DNA from: COMBO-56-21 sp963705355 | Lineage (GTDB): Archaea > Thermoplasmatota > Thermoplasmata > UBA10834 | DNA length: 64,000 nucleotides | Assembly (NCBI GenBank): GCA_963705355.1 | Contig: OY970070.1 | Coordinates: forward strand, 1,302,001 to 1,366,000 | Direction of reading: 5' to 3' | In this document: in pieces, positions 1 through 7,432 of the stretch | How the letters are laid out: the number at the start of each line of letters is the position of its first letter | Position numbering within the stretch: the first letter of the stretch is position 1 | Translations under genes and position numbers: made by a program | Notes under the pieces: generated by a model | Told to the model about the DNA's origin: nothing | Databases searched by the model: none | What the model saw: the letters and a program-made list of their open reading frames with translations, nothing else

Positions 1-987
1 AGACAGCTGAAGCTTGAGAGAGACGCTTTGGAGAAGGGCAAGACGGGATATCGTCAAAGACCTGACGAGCGCCCGACTTCTGGAGGAGAGGCTCCACCGT
101 CACAGGCCAGGGAATCTTCGTCTGGGCAGACAGTCTGTTCCGAGTGTGGCAGTCCCGTGAGAGACGATTGGGGGGCTTGTCTGAGTTGCGGCGTTGTTTT
201 GAAATCAAAGTACTCAAGTCTATTGCCAACGGCGGTCAGGAGGTTACTGTTAGGTCTCGACACGCGCTACTACGAACACATGAAGGAGAACCCTGAGAAT
301 ACAATCGCTTACTTCGTCCGCAACACACCTGTGGTCAGGCGGTTCACCCAAAGACGGCTGAAGCTTGCCAAGCTCATGAGAGCGGAGTCCGCATTGAAAG
401 ATGTGAAGATCGCGGAACCAGGCAGGATAGCCAGGAGCTACCCCTTCGAACTCAGCGGGGGAATGAAGCAACGGGCGATGATTGCCATGATGATGGCCTG
501 CAGGCCGGACTTGCTGATTGCGGACGAGCCCACAACCGCCCTTGATGTCACTGTCGAGGCTCAGATTCTAGGACTCATGAGAGAGCTGAAGAGCGCCAGG
601 GGGACCTCGATACTTCTCATCACTCACGACCTGGGAATAATCGCGGAAAATTGTCAGAGGGTGGCTGTGATGTACGCAGGATACATCGCAGAGCTATCTG
701 CTGTTCGGGACATTTTCCTAAAGCCAATGCATCCATACACGAACGCGCTTCTCAGGTCAATTCCGAAGATAGGGCCAGCACACATGAGGACGAGGAAGCA
801 ACCGTTGAATGTGATACCTGGAGTGGTCCCGAATCTCCTGACCCCTCCAACCGGTTGCCGCTTCCACCCTAGGTGCGACCGAATGCTTGAGAAATGCAGG
901 TCAGAGGTCCCAGAACTCCTTGAGGTTCACCCAGGACACTTTGTGGCCTGTCACAATCCCGTCATGGCATCGAAGGAGGCCGGATGA
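1..987 (+). CDS. Dipeptide/oligopeptide ABC transporter ATP-binding protein (DppD-like), 5' end outside window
   Basis: Nucleotide-binding subunit that should power peptide uptake through a DppBC-type permease. The frame is open from base 1, and a TTG at 28 is only an internal codon, so the gene is truncated by the window edge. The ABC signature LSGGMKQR, Walker B LLIADEPTTALD and the H-loop THD are present. The C-terminal oligopeptide-transporter tail has the usual GCRFHPRC...C...C pattern. Walker A and the Q-loop must lie upstream. Oddly, about 100 residues with a CSECG-x9-CLSCG zinc ribbon occupy the stretch before the signature, where a normal DppD has only its short helical subdomain. 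The gene overlaps the next ATPase by four bases (ATGA), typical of a dppD-dppF pair. Function is confident; the role of the ribbon is unknown. Confidence 0.85.
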   Translation, partial: RQLKLERDALEKGKTGYRQRPDERPTSGGEAPPSQARESSSGQTVCSECGSPVRDDWGACLSCGVVLKSKYSSLLPTAVRRLLLGLDTRYYEHMKENPENTIAYFVRNTPVVRRFTQRRLKLAKLMRAESALKDVKIAEPGRIARSYPFELSGGMKQRAMIAMMMACRPDLLIADEPTTALDVTVEAQILGLMRELKSARGTSILLITHDLGIIAENCQRVAVMYAGYIAELSAVRDIFLKPMHPYTNALLRSIPKIGPAHMRTRKQPLNVIPGVVPNLLTPPTGCRFHPRCDRMLEKCRSEVPELLEVHPGHFVACHNPVMASKEAG

Positions 988-1991
988 TTATGCAGTCTAG
1001 CAGTATCACGGACAAAGAGGCTCTTCTAGAGGGCAAGAAGCTCTCGAAGAGATTCCCGATCAGAGGCGGAGTCTTCTCAACAATCAAGGGAGAAGTGAGG
1101 GCAGTTGACAAAGTGGATTTCTTCGTAAGGAGCGGAGAGACCTTTGGCATTGTCGGTGAGTCTGGGTGCGGGAAGACAACTCTGGCACGCCTGGTTCTCA
1201 TGCTGGTGAAACCGTCTGAAGGGAGGGTCGTCTTCATGGGGAAGGATATCACCGAGTATCCGCAGAGGATCATGAGGCGAACGCGAAAGAACATGCAGAT
1301 GGTGTTCCAGGATCCCATGAGCGCGCTTGACCCGAGGATGACCATCAAGAACATCGTAGGCGAGCCCCTGATATCGTTTGGCCTCGCAAGGGGAGAAGAA
1401 CTTACGAGGCGGGTTCTAGAGTTGCTCGAACTCGTCGGCCTCAAGAAAGAGCACCTGAACAGGTTTCCGCATGAGTTCAGCGGAGGGCAGAGACAACGAA
1501 TCAACGTGGCGAGAGCCCTTGCCCTTGATCCGAAGCTGCTCGTCCTCGATGAGCCGACATCCGCACTGGACGTTTCCGTGCAGGCCCAAGTCCTCAATCT
1601 CCTGATGGATCTGCAGAAAAGGCTAGGACTGACCTACATCTTCATAACGCATGACCTCGGCGTGGTCTTTCACATCAGCGATCGCGTAGCAGTGATGTAT
1701 GCGGGCAGGCTTGTAGAACTGGGGAAAACGGAGGTCCTCTTCCTCTCTCCAGCCCATCCGTACACGAAGGCATTGCTGGCTGCGGTCCCTGTCGCAGACC
1801 CGGACCTCAAGAGAGACAGGATAACCCTTTCCGGCGAGGTGCCGAACCCCGCTCGTCCCCCATCAGGTTGCAGATTCCATCCCAGATGCTGGCAGCGGAA
1901 CGAAAGATGCTCCCTAGAGGAGCCCGACTTCAGGGAGATCGAACCAGGGCACTATGTGGCATGTTTCACCCCCCTCGAAAGGGATGCATGA
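984..1991 (+). CDS. Dipeptide/oligopeptide ABC transporter ATP-binding protein (DppF-like)
   Basis: Second ATPase of the peptide importer, 335 residues, normal family length. It has Walker A GESGCGKTT (about residue 58), Q-loop QDPMSALDPR, signature FSGGQRQR, Walker B LLVLDEPTSALD, the H-loop THD and the C-terminal oligopeptide tail GCRFHPRC. The ATG overlaps the stop of the preceding ATPase gene, and its own stop overlaps the next start, so all three genes are probably co-transcribed and translationally coupled. Unlike its partner it has no inserted zinc ribbon. Substrate (peptides versus another solute such as nickel) cannot be told from sequence; the nearby nickel-enzyme genes are too distant to argue for nickel. 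Confidence 0.9.
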   Translation: MIMQSSSITDKEALLEGKKLSKRFPIRGGVFSTIKGEVRAVDKVDFFVRSGETFGIVGESGCGKTTLARLVLMLVKPSEGRVVFMGKDITEYPQRIMRRTRKNMQMVFQDPMSALDPRMTIKNIVGEPLISFGLARGEELTRRVLELLELVGLKKEHLNRFPHEFSGGQRQRINVARALALDPKLLVLDEPTSALDVSVQAQVLNLLMDLQKRLGLTYIFITHDLGVVFHISDRVAVMYAGRLVELGKTEVLFLSPAHPYTKALLAAVPVADPDLKRDRITLSGEVPNPARPPSGCRFHPRCWQRNERCSLEEPDFREIEPGHYVACFTPLERDA

Positions 1992-2308
1992 GAATGCCAA
2001 CGGACGGTAGCCGCAAGTCGAGATCCGACGAGACCTTGGAGAGATTCGATAGGCTCATCAAGAGATTGTCCTCCCGTAGAAAAGGGTCTATCAGGCGCTC
2101 GATGGCTAGGCCCCTGAAGCTAGAAGCAGCGCGAACTGCGTATTTAATCAGCTGCATAATCTTGGACATGGTGATAATACCTGAGACAGCGGCGCAGCTG
2201 GTCGGAAGACTCTGGCTTATTCTGTCCTTGCTTGTCGTTCTGCCATTGGCATACCTCGAATACAGAGCTCATTCGCGTTTGTTCGATGCGGGCCTCGGAG
2301 AGAAGTAG
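1988..2308 (+). CDS. Small two-helix membrane protein
   Basis: 106-residue protein with a basic N-terminal half (many Arg/Lys, residues 1-55) followed by two hydrophobic segments around LISCIILDMVII and LWLILSLLVVLPLAYL. The start ATG at 1988 overlaps the stop codon of the DppF-like gene (ATGA), so I choose it over the longer frame beginning at 1868, which would lie inside that gene. It sits at the end of the transporter operon and may be an accessory membrane component. I recognise no family. Confidence 0.6.
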   Translation: MRMPTDGSRKSRSDETLERFDRLIKRLSSRRKGSIRRSMARPLKLEAARTAYLISCIILDMVIIPETAAQLVGRLWLILSLLVVLPLAYLEYRAHSRLFDAGLGEK

Positions 2309-2401
2309 CAACGCGAATGGAGGAATCCTCCGACGAATCTGCGTCCCAAAGCGCGTGAATCATTAGCAACGACGAAACATTGGGGCGGTGATTGCTTCGA
2401 G

Positions 2402-2596
2402 GTGATTGTGGAAAACGCAGATGAGACCGAAGAAATCGTCAATGCCATTAAAGAGGCATTCAGGAGGCAGGAGCAGCAAAAGAAAGAAGGGGGAAGAAGT
2501 TTAGCTCAGTACGAAAATCACGAGATTGAGATTTCGCCAGTCTCGAAAGTCCAAACCCGGCCGAATCCACACTCGGTTGGAATAGGATCACCGTGA
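2402..2596 (+). CDS. Hypothetical small acidic/charged protein
   Basis: Possible 64-residue product beginning with GTG. The first 30 residues are charged and helix-prone (DETEEIVNAIKEAFRRQEQQ) and the rest is low in hydrophobics. It converges on the membrane regulator gene on the other strand, ending 23 bases from that gene's stop. No family is recognised, and the ribosome-binding signal is poor (GAGGTGA too near the start). It may not be a real gene. Confidence 0.3.
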   Translation: MIVENADETEEIVNAIKEAFRRQEQQKKEGGRSLAQYENHEIEISPVSKVQTRPNPHSVGIGSP

Positions 2597-2619
2597 GAAT
2601 CACCAAATCAAGCACCTGT

Positions 2620-4293
2620 CTATTCACCACCACTTTCCTCGACCTGAGGATAGACCGCTTTCCATTCGACCCCCTCGTGCTCAACAAATCCCCTCTTGTG
2701 GAGAAGCTTGACGTTGTAGTGAACCCGTTGCCGAGACATCCCCAGGGCTTCTGAAAGGCTTCGAATCGTGACCGGACCCTCTGCAATAAGTTCTCCAAGC
2801 ACCAACGCCTCTGTCTTTCCCAAACACTGATCCTTTCTAATTTTCCCAGGGACTCCCTGAGGAAAAAACCGTCTGGTGCGTCCTTCTTTGTGGGATTTGA
2901 CGAGCTCAAGTCGCTCTAGCACCATTAGATGATACGCGAGGTTTCCATTTCCGATGCCCAGTGCAGACTTGAGGTCAGTGAATGAACACCCTGGCTTAGC
3001 GCTGATGTGGCCGTATATACGCCCTCGGTTGAAGCTGTCTAGGACATTGGCTCCACGGAGTCGCATCCAAAGAGGCACGAAAAATCCGTACAGAACAACC
3101 ATGCCAAATTCAGGAGAAAGATAAATGCCCACGAGAATCACAACAGGGGCAGCGAATGCGACAGTCACGCCAAACAGGGCCCAGTAGTTCAATAAGAATC
3201 CGTGCGATATAATCGGGACCGGACCAATCATCGAGAACAAGACGTCACCAGACTGTATGTCGACGACCACGAGGATTGAGTATGTGGCAGGGTCGTACAT
3301 GCTGTCAGTTATGTGCGCCATGTATTCGTACCCGAATCTGATATTCAGTCGTGAGGAATAGGTGAAGTTGGCTGGATCACCGGGCACGGGTTGGGGGTCC
3401 ACGGCTTCAGCAACTGGCATGAATCTTACCCCCACTACTTCTCCAGACTTGAACACATCATCGGACCGGAGCACTTTACTCCTAGCGATTTCCTCCCCTA
3501 TCTCCATTGCCTGCTCCAATGTGAACAAGGGTGTGGGTTCGTTGGCAATGAACGGCCGGCTCTGAACGGCCAAGACTCGGTTTGTCGTATTGTCGACGGT
3601 CACGGCGAACATATCACAATCAACGAGTCTTTGCCCGGCAATCTTGCTGGAAAGGATCACTGAAGTCGCGTTCCTTTCGAAAAAGGTGCTTGACTCAGTA
3701 AGATTCTCAAGAGGAACACCCAGCATTTCAGCAACGCCTCGAGTCACAGACACGTATTCGGACGGAGCTGATGCTACCAAATCAAAATCAACTAGCCTCG
3801 CAAGAAATGCTAAGAAATATCCATTGTTGCCCGGCGCATTCGAATAGTATATCTCAATCGTGCTGCCATTATGTGAGGTAAATCCAAGGACTTGATATCC
3901 TTGAATAAGACCATCGAACCCCTCTTCGAAGGGAGGCTCTCGGGCGATTAAGCGCGGGTACGCGAACGCAGACAGATCTGGAGCATATTGACCGACAAGG
4001 TCTTGGCCGAAGCGTGCCAGAATACTTTGGGCAAGTCGGCTTGCATTCCCGAGCTCTGAGAAGGATGCGTTAGGATATTGATAGCACGGTTGTTCATCCG
4101 TAACAACGGATTCCGCTTGGGAAATGAATTGAGATGGCGCTCCCTGGGCATTGTGCTGGGTTCCCATTAGGAGGTTGAATGGGACAGTTATTGTGGTAAG
4201 TGTCACGAAAATGAGACTGGCCGTTTTCCGGGCAATGTCCTCGTTTCGAAAGACGAGATGTGACGAGACTAGCTTGTTCAGGATATCAGCCAT
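2620..4293 (-). CDS. Membrane-anchored sensor/regulator with two C-terminal winged-helix domains
   Basis: 557 residues. There is a hydrophobic segment near residues 25-45 (signal anchor). A roughly 330-residue predicted extracytoplasmic region follows, rich in Asn/Ser/Thr with several N-x-S/T sequons, and contains a stretch resembling PepSY-like propeptide folds (weak). A transmembrane pair comes at about 365-415. The cytoplasmic tail carries two ArsR/MarR-like winged helices: one around GRIYGHISAKPG...LAYHLMVLERLELV, a second around LGELIAEGPVTIRSLSEALG...HYNVKLLHKRGFV. Similar membrane-tethered wHTH proteins are known as an archaeal regulator class. The natural inference is a one-component system sensing something outside and acting on DNA. 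It is a single gene with its own promoter region and somewhat lower GC than its neighbours. Confidence 0.7.
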   Translation of the reverse strand: MADILNKLVSSHLVFRNEDIARKTASLIFVTLTTITVPFNLLMGTQHNAQGAPSQFISQAESVVTDEQPCYQYPNASFSELGNASRLAQSILARFGQDLVGQYAPDLSAFAYPRLIAREPPFEEGFDGLIQGYQVLGFTSHNGSTIEIYYSNAPGNNGYFLAFLARLVDFDLVASAPSEYVSVTRGVAEMLGVPLENLTESSTFFERNATSVILSSKIAGQRLVDCDMFAVTVDNTTNRVLAVQSRPFIANEPTPLFTLEQAMEIGEEIARSKVLRSDDVFKSGEVVGVRFMPVAEAVDPQPVPGDPANFTYSSRLNIRFGYEYMAHITDSMYDPATYSILVVVDIQSGDVLFSMIGPVPIISHGFLLNYWALFGVTVAFAAPVVILVGIYLSPEFGMVVLYGFFVPLWMRLRGANVLDSFNRGRIYGHISAKPGCSFTDLKSALGIGNGNLAYHLMVLERLELVKSHKEGRTRRFFPQGVPGKIRKDQCLGKTEALVLGELIAEGPVTIRSLSEALGMSRQRVHYNVKLLHKRGFVEHEGVEWKAVYPQVEESGGE

Positions 4294-4711
4294 CCACTCC
4301 TCATGAGGCGGATTTGTCGCCGTTCACATCCATCTTTTGGTAAAGTCCTTTGACAATGCTACGTAAAGGTACTCAAAGCACAATCCTGCCGTTGTTCCAA
4401 CAATGAGACTTCATGCAAAGAAAAGTAGGGGTTTGCGAACGCTTTGGTGCAATTTCTTTTTGATTGAACCGAAATAACGAATGTCTGGCCCGGACAAGTT
4501 CAATACTCGCCCGGTCCACTCCAACACATGACTCGCCAAAAGCTTTCTGTTTGAATCAGACCGTCCTCGACGAGCCGTTCGTTCGGTTCTGATGCGCAGA
4601 ACGCCCTTCTTTCGGATTTATTCCTTAGCGAGTGGCAAGAAGCGAAGCCCAGAATGTTCTTATACGGTCAGAACAATAACAACGCTTAGCACCTGGCTTA
4701 GGGGGGAATAG
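4294..4711. promoter_or_regulatory. Divergent intergenic region with palindrome-flanked TATA box
   Basis: No gene is visible in these 418 bases between the divergent membrane regulator and the CBS operon. Near the right end a TATA-like element (TTCTTATACG, 4657-4666) is bracketed by a perfect 6-base inverted repeat, TGTTCT at 4655-4660 and AGAACA at 4670-4675 with a 9-base spacer. A purine-rich ribosome-binding site (GGGGGGAA) starts at 4701, just before the ATG at 4712. A repeat over the TATA box is where an archaeal repressor would bind. The rest is comparatively AT-rich and unremarkable. Confidence 0.5.
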
Positions 4712-5125
4712 ATGGAACTAAGAGACGTCATCAGCGGCCCCAAACCCGTTAGAATCCAACCGAACGCAACCGCGAAGGACGCGCTCGTGTCAATGATCGA
4801 GAACAAGACGGACTATCTGCTCGTCGACAGAGCAGGGCCGAACGACGCATATGGAATGGTCACGCGGTGGGATCTTCTGGCCGGAGCTGTTGCGAATGGC
4901 AAGGATCTAGCAAGTACTTCGGTCCTCGAGTTGGCAAGGAAGCCCCTTGTCGTCATGAACAATCTTGATCTTGATGTCAGATGGGTCGCTAGGAAAATGG
5001 CGAATGAGGGCGTGTCTAAGATCGCTGTCTTTGACAAAGAAGCTTTTCTTGGATTCATCTCGGATGTAGATATTCTGCGAGCGGTGGTCTCAAAGGCTAA
5101 TGCGGGCAAGGAGGCAAAGAAATGA
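4712..5125 (+). CDS. Tandem CBS-domain protein
   Basis: 137 residues made almost entirely of two CBS motifs (about 8-60 and 70-130), the small adenosyl-ligand sensing fold that pairs into a Bateman module. Recognisable features are the DYLLVDRAGPNDAYGMVTRWDLL strand-helix block and the terminal ...IAVFDKEAFLGFISDVDIL. There is no fused enzyme, so it probably acts as a stand-alone regulator binding AMP/ATP/SAM-type ligands or a partner protein. A good SD (GGGGGGAA) precedes the ATG. The gene overlaps its paralogue by four bases, so the two are likely made together. Confidence 0.8.
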   Translation: MELRDVISGPKPVRIQPNATAKDALVSMIENKTDYLLVDRAGPNDAYGMVTRWDLLAGAVANGKDLASTSVLELARKPLVVMNNLDLDVRWVARKMANEGVSKIAVFDKEAFLGFISDVDILRAVVSKANAGKEAKK

Positions 5126-5568
5126 CCGTGGATCCTCTGATATTGAAGGACATCGTGAAGACATGGGAGCTCCCTTCCGTTGGGTCCGAGGAGACCGTCT
5201 ACACCGCGATGAAGACGATGCTTGACAAGAACTGCTTCACTCTCCTGGTCCCGAGGAAGAACAGAAACGACGCCTACGGAATGGTCACGAAGAAGGACAT
5301 CGTTTCCAAGGTTGTGGCAGAGGGCAAGGACCCAAAGAAGGTGAAGGTCAAGGATGTGATGTCCAAACCTCTCGTGATCCTTACCAATCTGTCGCTGAGC
5401 CTACGATGGGTTGCCAAGGCAATGGCCAATGCCGAGGTCTCCACGATTGCAGTGTTCGACAAGGGGGATTTCTACGGCTATGTGAGCGAAGCGTGCATAC
5501 TGGAAGGCATCTTCAACGCTTTGCGGAGGGCCAAGCTGGAACAAGGGTCGGAATTCGTATCATGCTAG
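5122..5568 (+). CDS. Tandem CBS-domain protein (paralogue)
   Basis: 148 residues, clearly paralogous to the preceding gene: both carry a NDAYGMVT block and end their second CBS with IAVFDK-x-x-F-x-G. The start ATG overlaps the upstream stop (ATGA). Two stand-alone CBS proteins encoded as a coupled pair suggests a heterodimeric Bateman sensor. The next gene, 70 bases downstream, is a transcription regulator, which may be what the pair modulates; this link is inference from proximity only. Confidence 0.8.
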   Translation: MTVDPLILKDIVKTWELPSVGSEETVYTAMKTMLDKNCFTLLVPRKNRNDAYGMVTKKDIVSKVVAEGKDPKKVKVKDVMSKPLVILTNLSLSLRWVAKAMANAEVSTIAVFDKGDFYGYVSEACILEGIFNALRRAKLEQGSEFVSC

Positions 5569-5646
5569 AGAGCTTTCCGGATATGGGGTTTTTTCTGGAA
5601 CTGGCAAAGTTCAAGTCCTTGCATGGATTGAGGGTTCGTGTTTGCC

Positions 5647-6609
5647 ATGGACGAAACCGACCGACGGCTAATGTTGCTCCTGGCCGAGAACCCGAGGATT
5701 CCGTACCGGGAGCTCGCCGATAAGCTAGGGGTCTCCGTGCAGGCGGTCCACCGAAGGATCCAGCTACTCATGAAGGCGGGAGTCCTCCGAGGGTTCACAG
5801 CCGGCATCTCGATCAGGTATCTCAATGCGGTCCCCGTCATAGTGTTCGGCAGATCCAATGCACTCTCCACCGAGGATACAGTGAAGAAGCTGAGTTCCAA
5901 CGAGCTGAGTTCCTCAGTCCTCGTTGCTGGCGGGAACCTCATCTACGCGGTCGCGCTCTTGAGGAGCATTTCAGATCTCGAGAAGTATGTAGATTTCGTG
6001 AAACGCACGGCCGAGATCTCAGAGCCGACAGTCGGAATCTACTCCACAGATGCTGGTCTCGCGCCTGATTTCATCGACGGGGGCAAGAGGGTTGTTGATA
6101 GACCGAGCACCCTCACCCCCTTGGACTCATGGATCATCAAATCGCTCCAGCCGGACTGCAGAAAACCGGTCGCAGACATCGCAAAGGAGATTGGGGTGTC
6201 CTCCAGGACCGTGAGCAGACGACTGCAGAAGATGATAGATGAAGGCTCGATAGACCTCGTCATACCGATGGACCCGACATGCACAGGCGACATCGTGTCC
6301 CTAGTTCACGTGGTCCTGAACGACGGCGTGAGCAAGAAGGATGTCGGCGCGAGATTCCTCAGTAGATACTCCCCCAGAGCGTGGTACTTGCGATCATTCA
6401 CGAACATGCCCAACTTCCTCTTGTGCGTTATGTGTACGGACACGATGACCGAGCTGAGGGAGATCCTGGGAGAGATAGCCAAGGACAAGGCGGTCAAGTC
6501 GATAGTCCCAAACATCTGGTACAGCGACCACATATTCGAGACCTGGCGGGACAAGATGGTATCCTCTGACGTTGGGCAAGCGAAGGCAGGGCGTTCTGCG
6601 GAAGACTAG
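5647..6609 (+). CDS. Lrp/AsnC-type transcription regulator with two HTH domains
   Basis: About 320 residues. The N terminus is a classic AsnC/Lrp helix-turn-helix (MDETDRRLMLLL...RELADKLGVSVQAVHRRIQLL). A second HTH occurs about 160 residues later (LDSWIIKSLQP...DIAKEIGVSSRTVSRRLQKM). Each is followed by a region that could be a ligand/oligomerisation domain. This is a tandem duplication of the single-unit Lrp layout. I prefer the ATG at 5647 over the GTG at 5638 because the HTH begins at once. It likely regulates the neighbouring CBS operon or the following gene; no operator was identified. Confidence 0.75.
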   Translation: MDETDRRLMLLLAENPRIPYRELADKLGVSVQAVHRRIQLLMKAGVLRGFTAGISIRYLNAVPVIVFGRSNALSTEDTVKKLSSNELSSSVLVAGGNLIYAVALLRSISDLEKYVDFVKRTAEISEPTVGIYSTDAGLAPDFIDGGKRVVDRPSTLTPLDSWIIKSLQPDCRKPVADIAKEIGVSSRTVSRRLQKMIDEGSIDLVIPMDPTCTGDIVSLVHVVLNDGVSKKDVGARFLSRYSPRAWYLRSFTNMPNFLLCVMCTDTMTELREILGEIAKDKAVKSIVPNIWYSDHIFETWRDKMVSSDVGQAKAGRSAED

Positions 6610-6639
6610 AATACCAATCATATCATCTCCTCAGATCAA

Positions 6640-7422
6640 ATGGTAGAAGACACCGCGTCAACCGAGCCAATTCGTCCCCTCAAGGACATGCCTGAGGAGG
6701 CGAAGCGCATCGTCGATCACGCCAGGACACAGAGGGTCCAGCTCAGACTGATGGGTGGCCTGGCAGTAAGAGCGCACTGCACTAGCATGAGCTTCTGCGA
6801 CAGGCCTTATTCTGATATCGACATGATGGGACTCGGTTCTCAGTCCGCGAGAATTGAGAAGGTGTTCGCCGATCTCGGGTATGCACCCGACAAGGAGTTC
6901 AACGCCCTGCACGGTGGCCAGCGTCTGAAGTACAAGGACCACGTGAACAACCGCCATGTCGAGGTGTTCCTTGACAAGTTCCGCATGGACCAGACATTGG
7001 ATTTCAGAGGACGGTTGGAGATTGATCCCTACACGATCTCTCTGACCGATCTTTTCATCACGAAGATACAGGTCGTGAAGATGGATGAGAAGGACTTCCA
7101 CGATCTGTTCTCACTCTTCAGGGACCACAAGATCGGTGTCGATGACAGAGAGGGTGTCATCAACGCTAGATACGTGGCCCAGCTGTGCGCCCACGATTGG
7201 GGTCTCTATCACACTCTGTTGAGGAACCTCGACCGATTGCCCGAGTTCTATGACCATTTCAAGCTGGACAAGCCCGAGAGGGACTCGATGGACAGGAGGA
7301 TCTGGGTCCTCAAGCTGATGATCATCGAAGAGCCTAAGGGCCCCATTTGGAGGGCGCGGGATAGTCTTGGGGAACGCCTGCCCTACTACGAAGAAGTGGA
7401 GCGTGAAGGCGGAGAGGAATAG
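6640..7422 (+). CDS. Nucleotidyltransferase-fold protein (AbiEii/MNT-like)
   Basis: 260 residues. The N-terminal third shows the polymerase-beta type nucleotidyltransferase signature: a glycine turn LMGGLAVRAHC followed by the acidic pair in YSDIDMMG. A third acidic position is likely in HVEVFLDKF. Such proteins transfer nucleotides to proteins or RNA. The family includes the AbiEii toxins, but stand-alone members also occur in archaea. No antitoxin gene adjoins it. It starts 30 bases after the Lrp-like gene and converges with the STAND ATPase gene, whose stop is about 10 bases away. The toxin reading is speculative. Confidence 0.6.
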   Translation: MVEDTASTEPIRPLKDMPEEAKRIVDHARTQRVQLRLMGGLAVRAHCTSMSFCDRPYSDIDMMGLGSQSARIEKVFADLGYAPDKEFNALHGGQRLKYKDHVNNRHVEVFLDKFRMDQTLDFRGRLEIDPYTISLTDLFITKIQVVKMDEKDFHDLFSLFRDHKIGVDDREGVINARYVAQLCAHDWGLYHTLLRNLDRLPEFYDHFKLDKPERDSMDRRIWVLKLMIIEEPKGPIWRARDSLGERLPYYEEVEREGGEE

Positions 7423-7432
7423 GAATCTCAGA

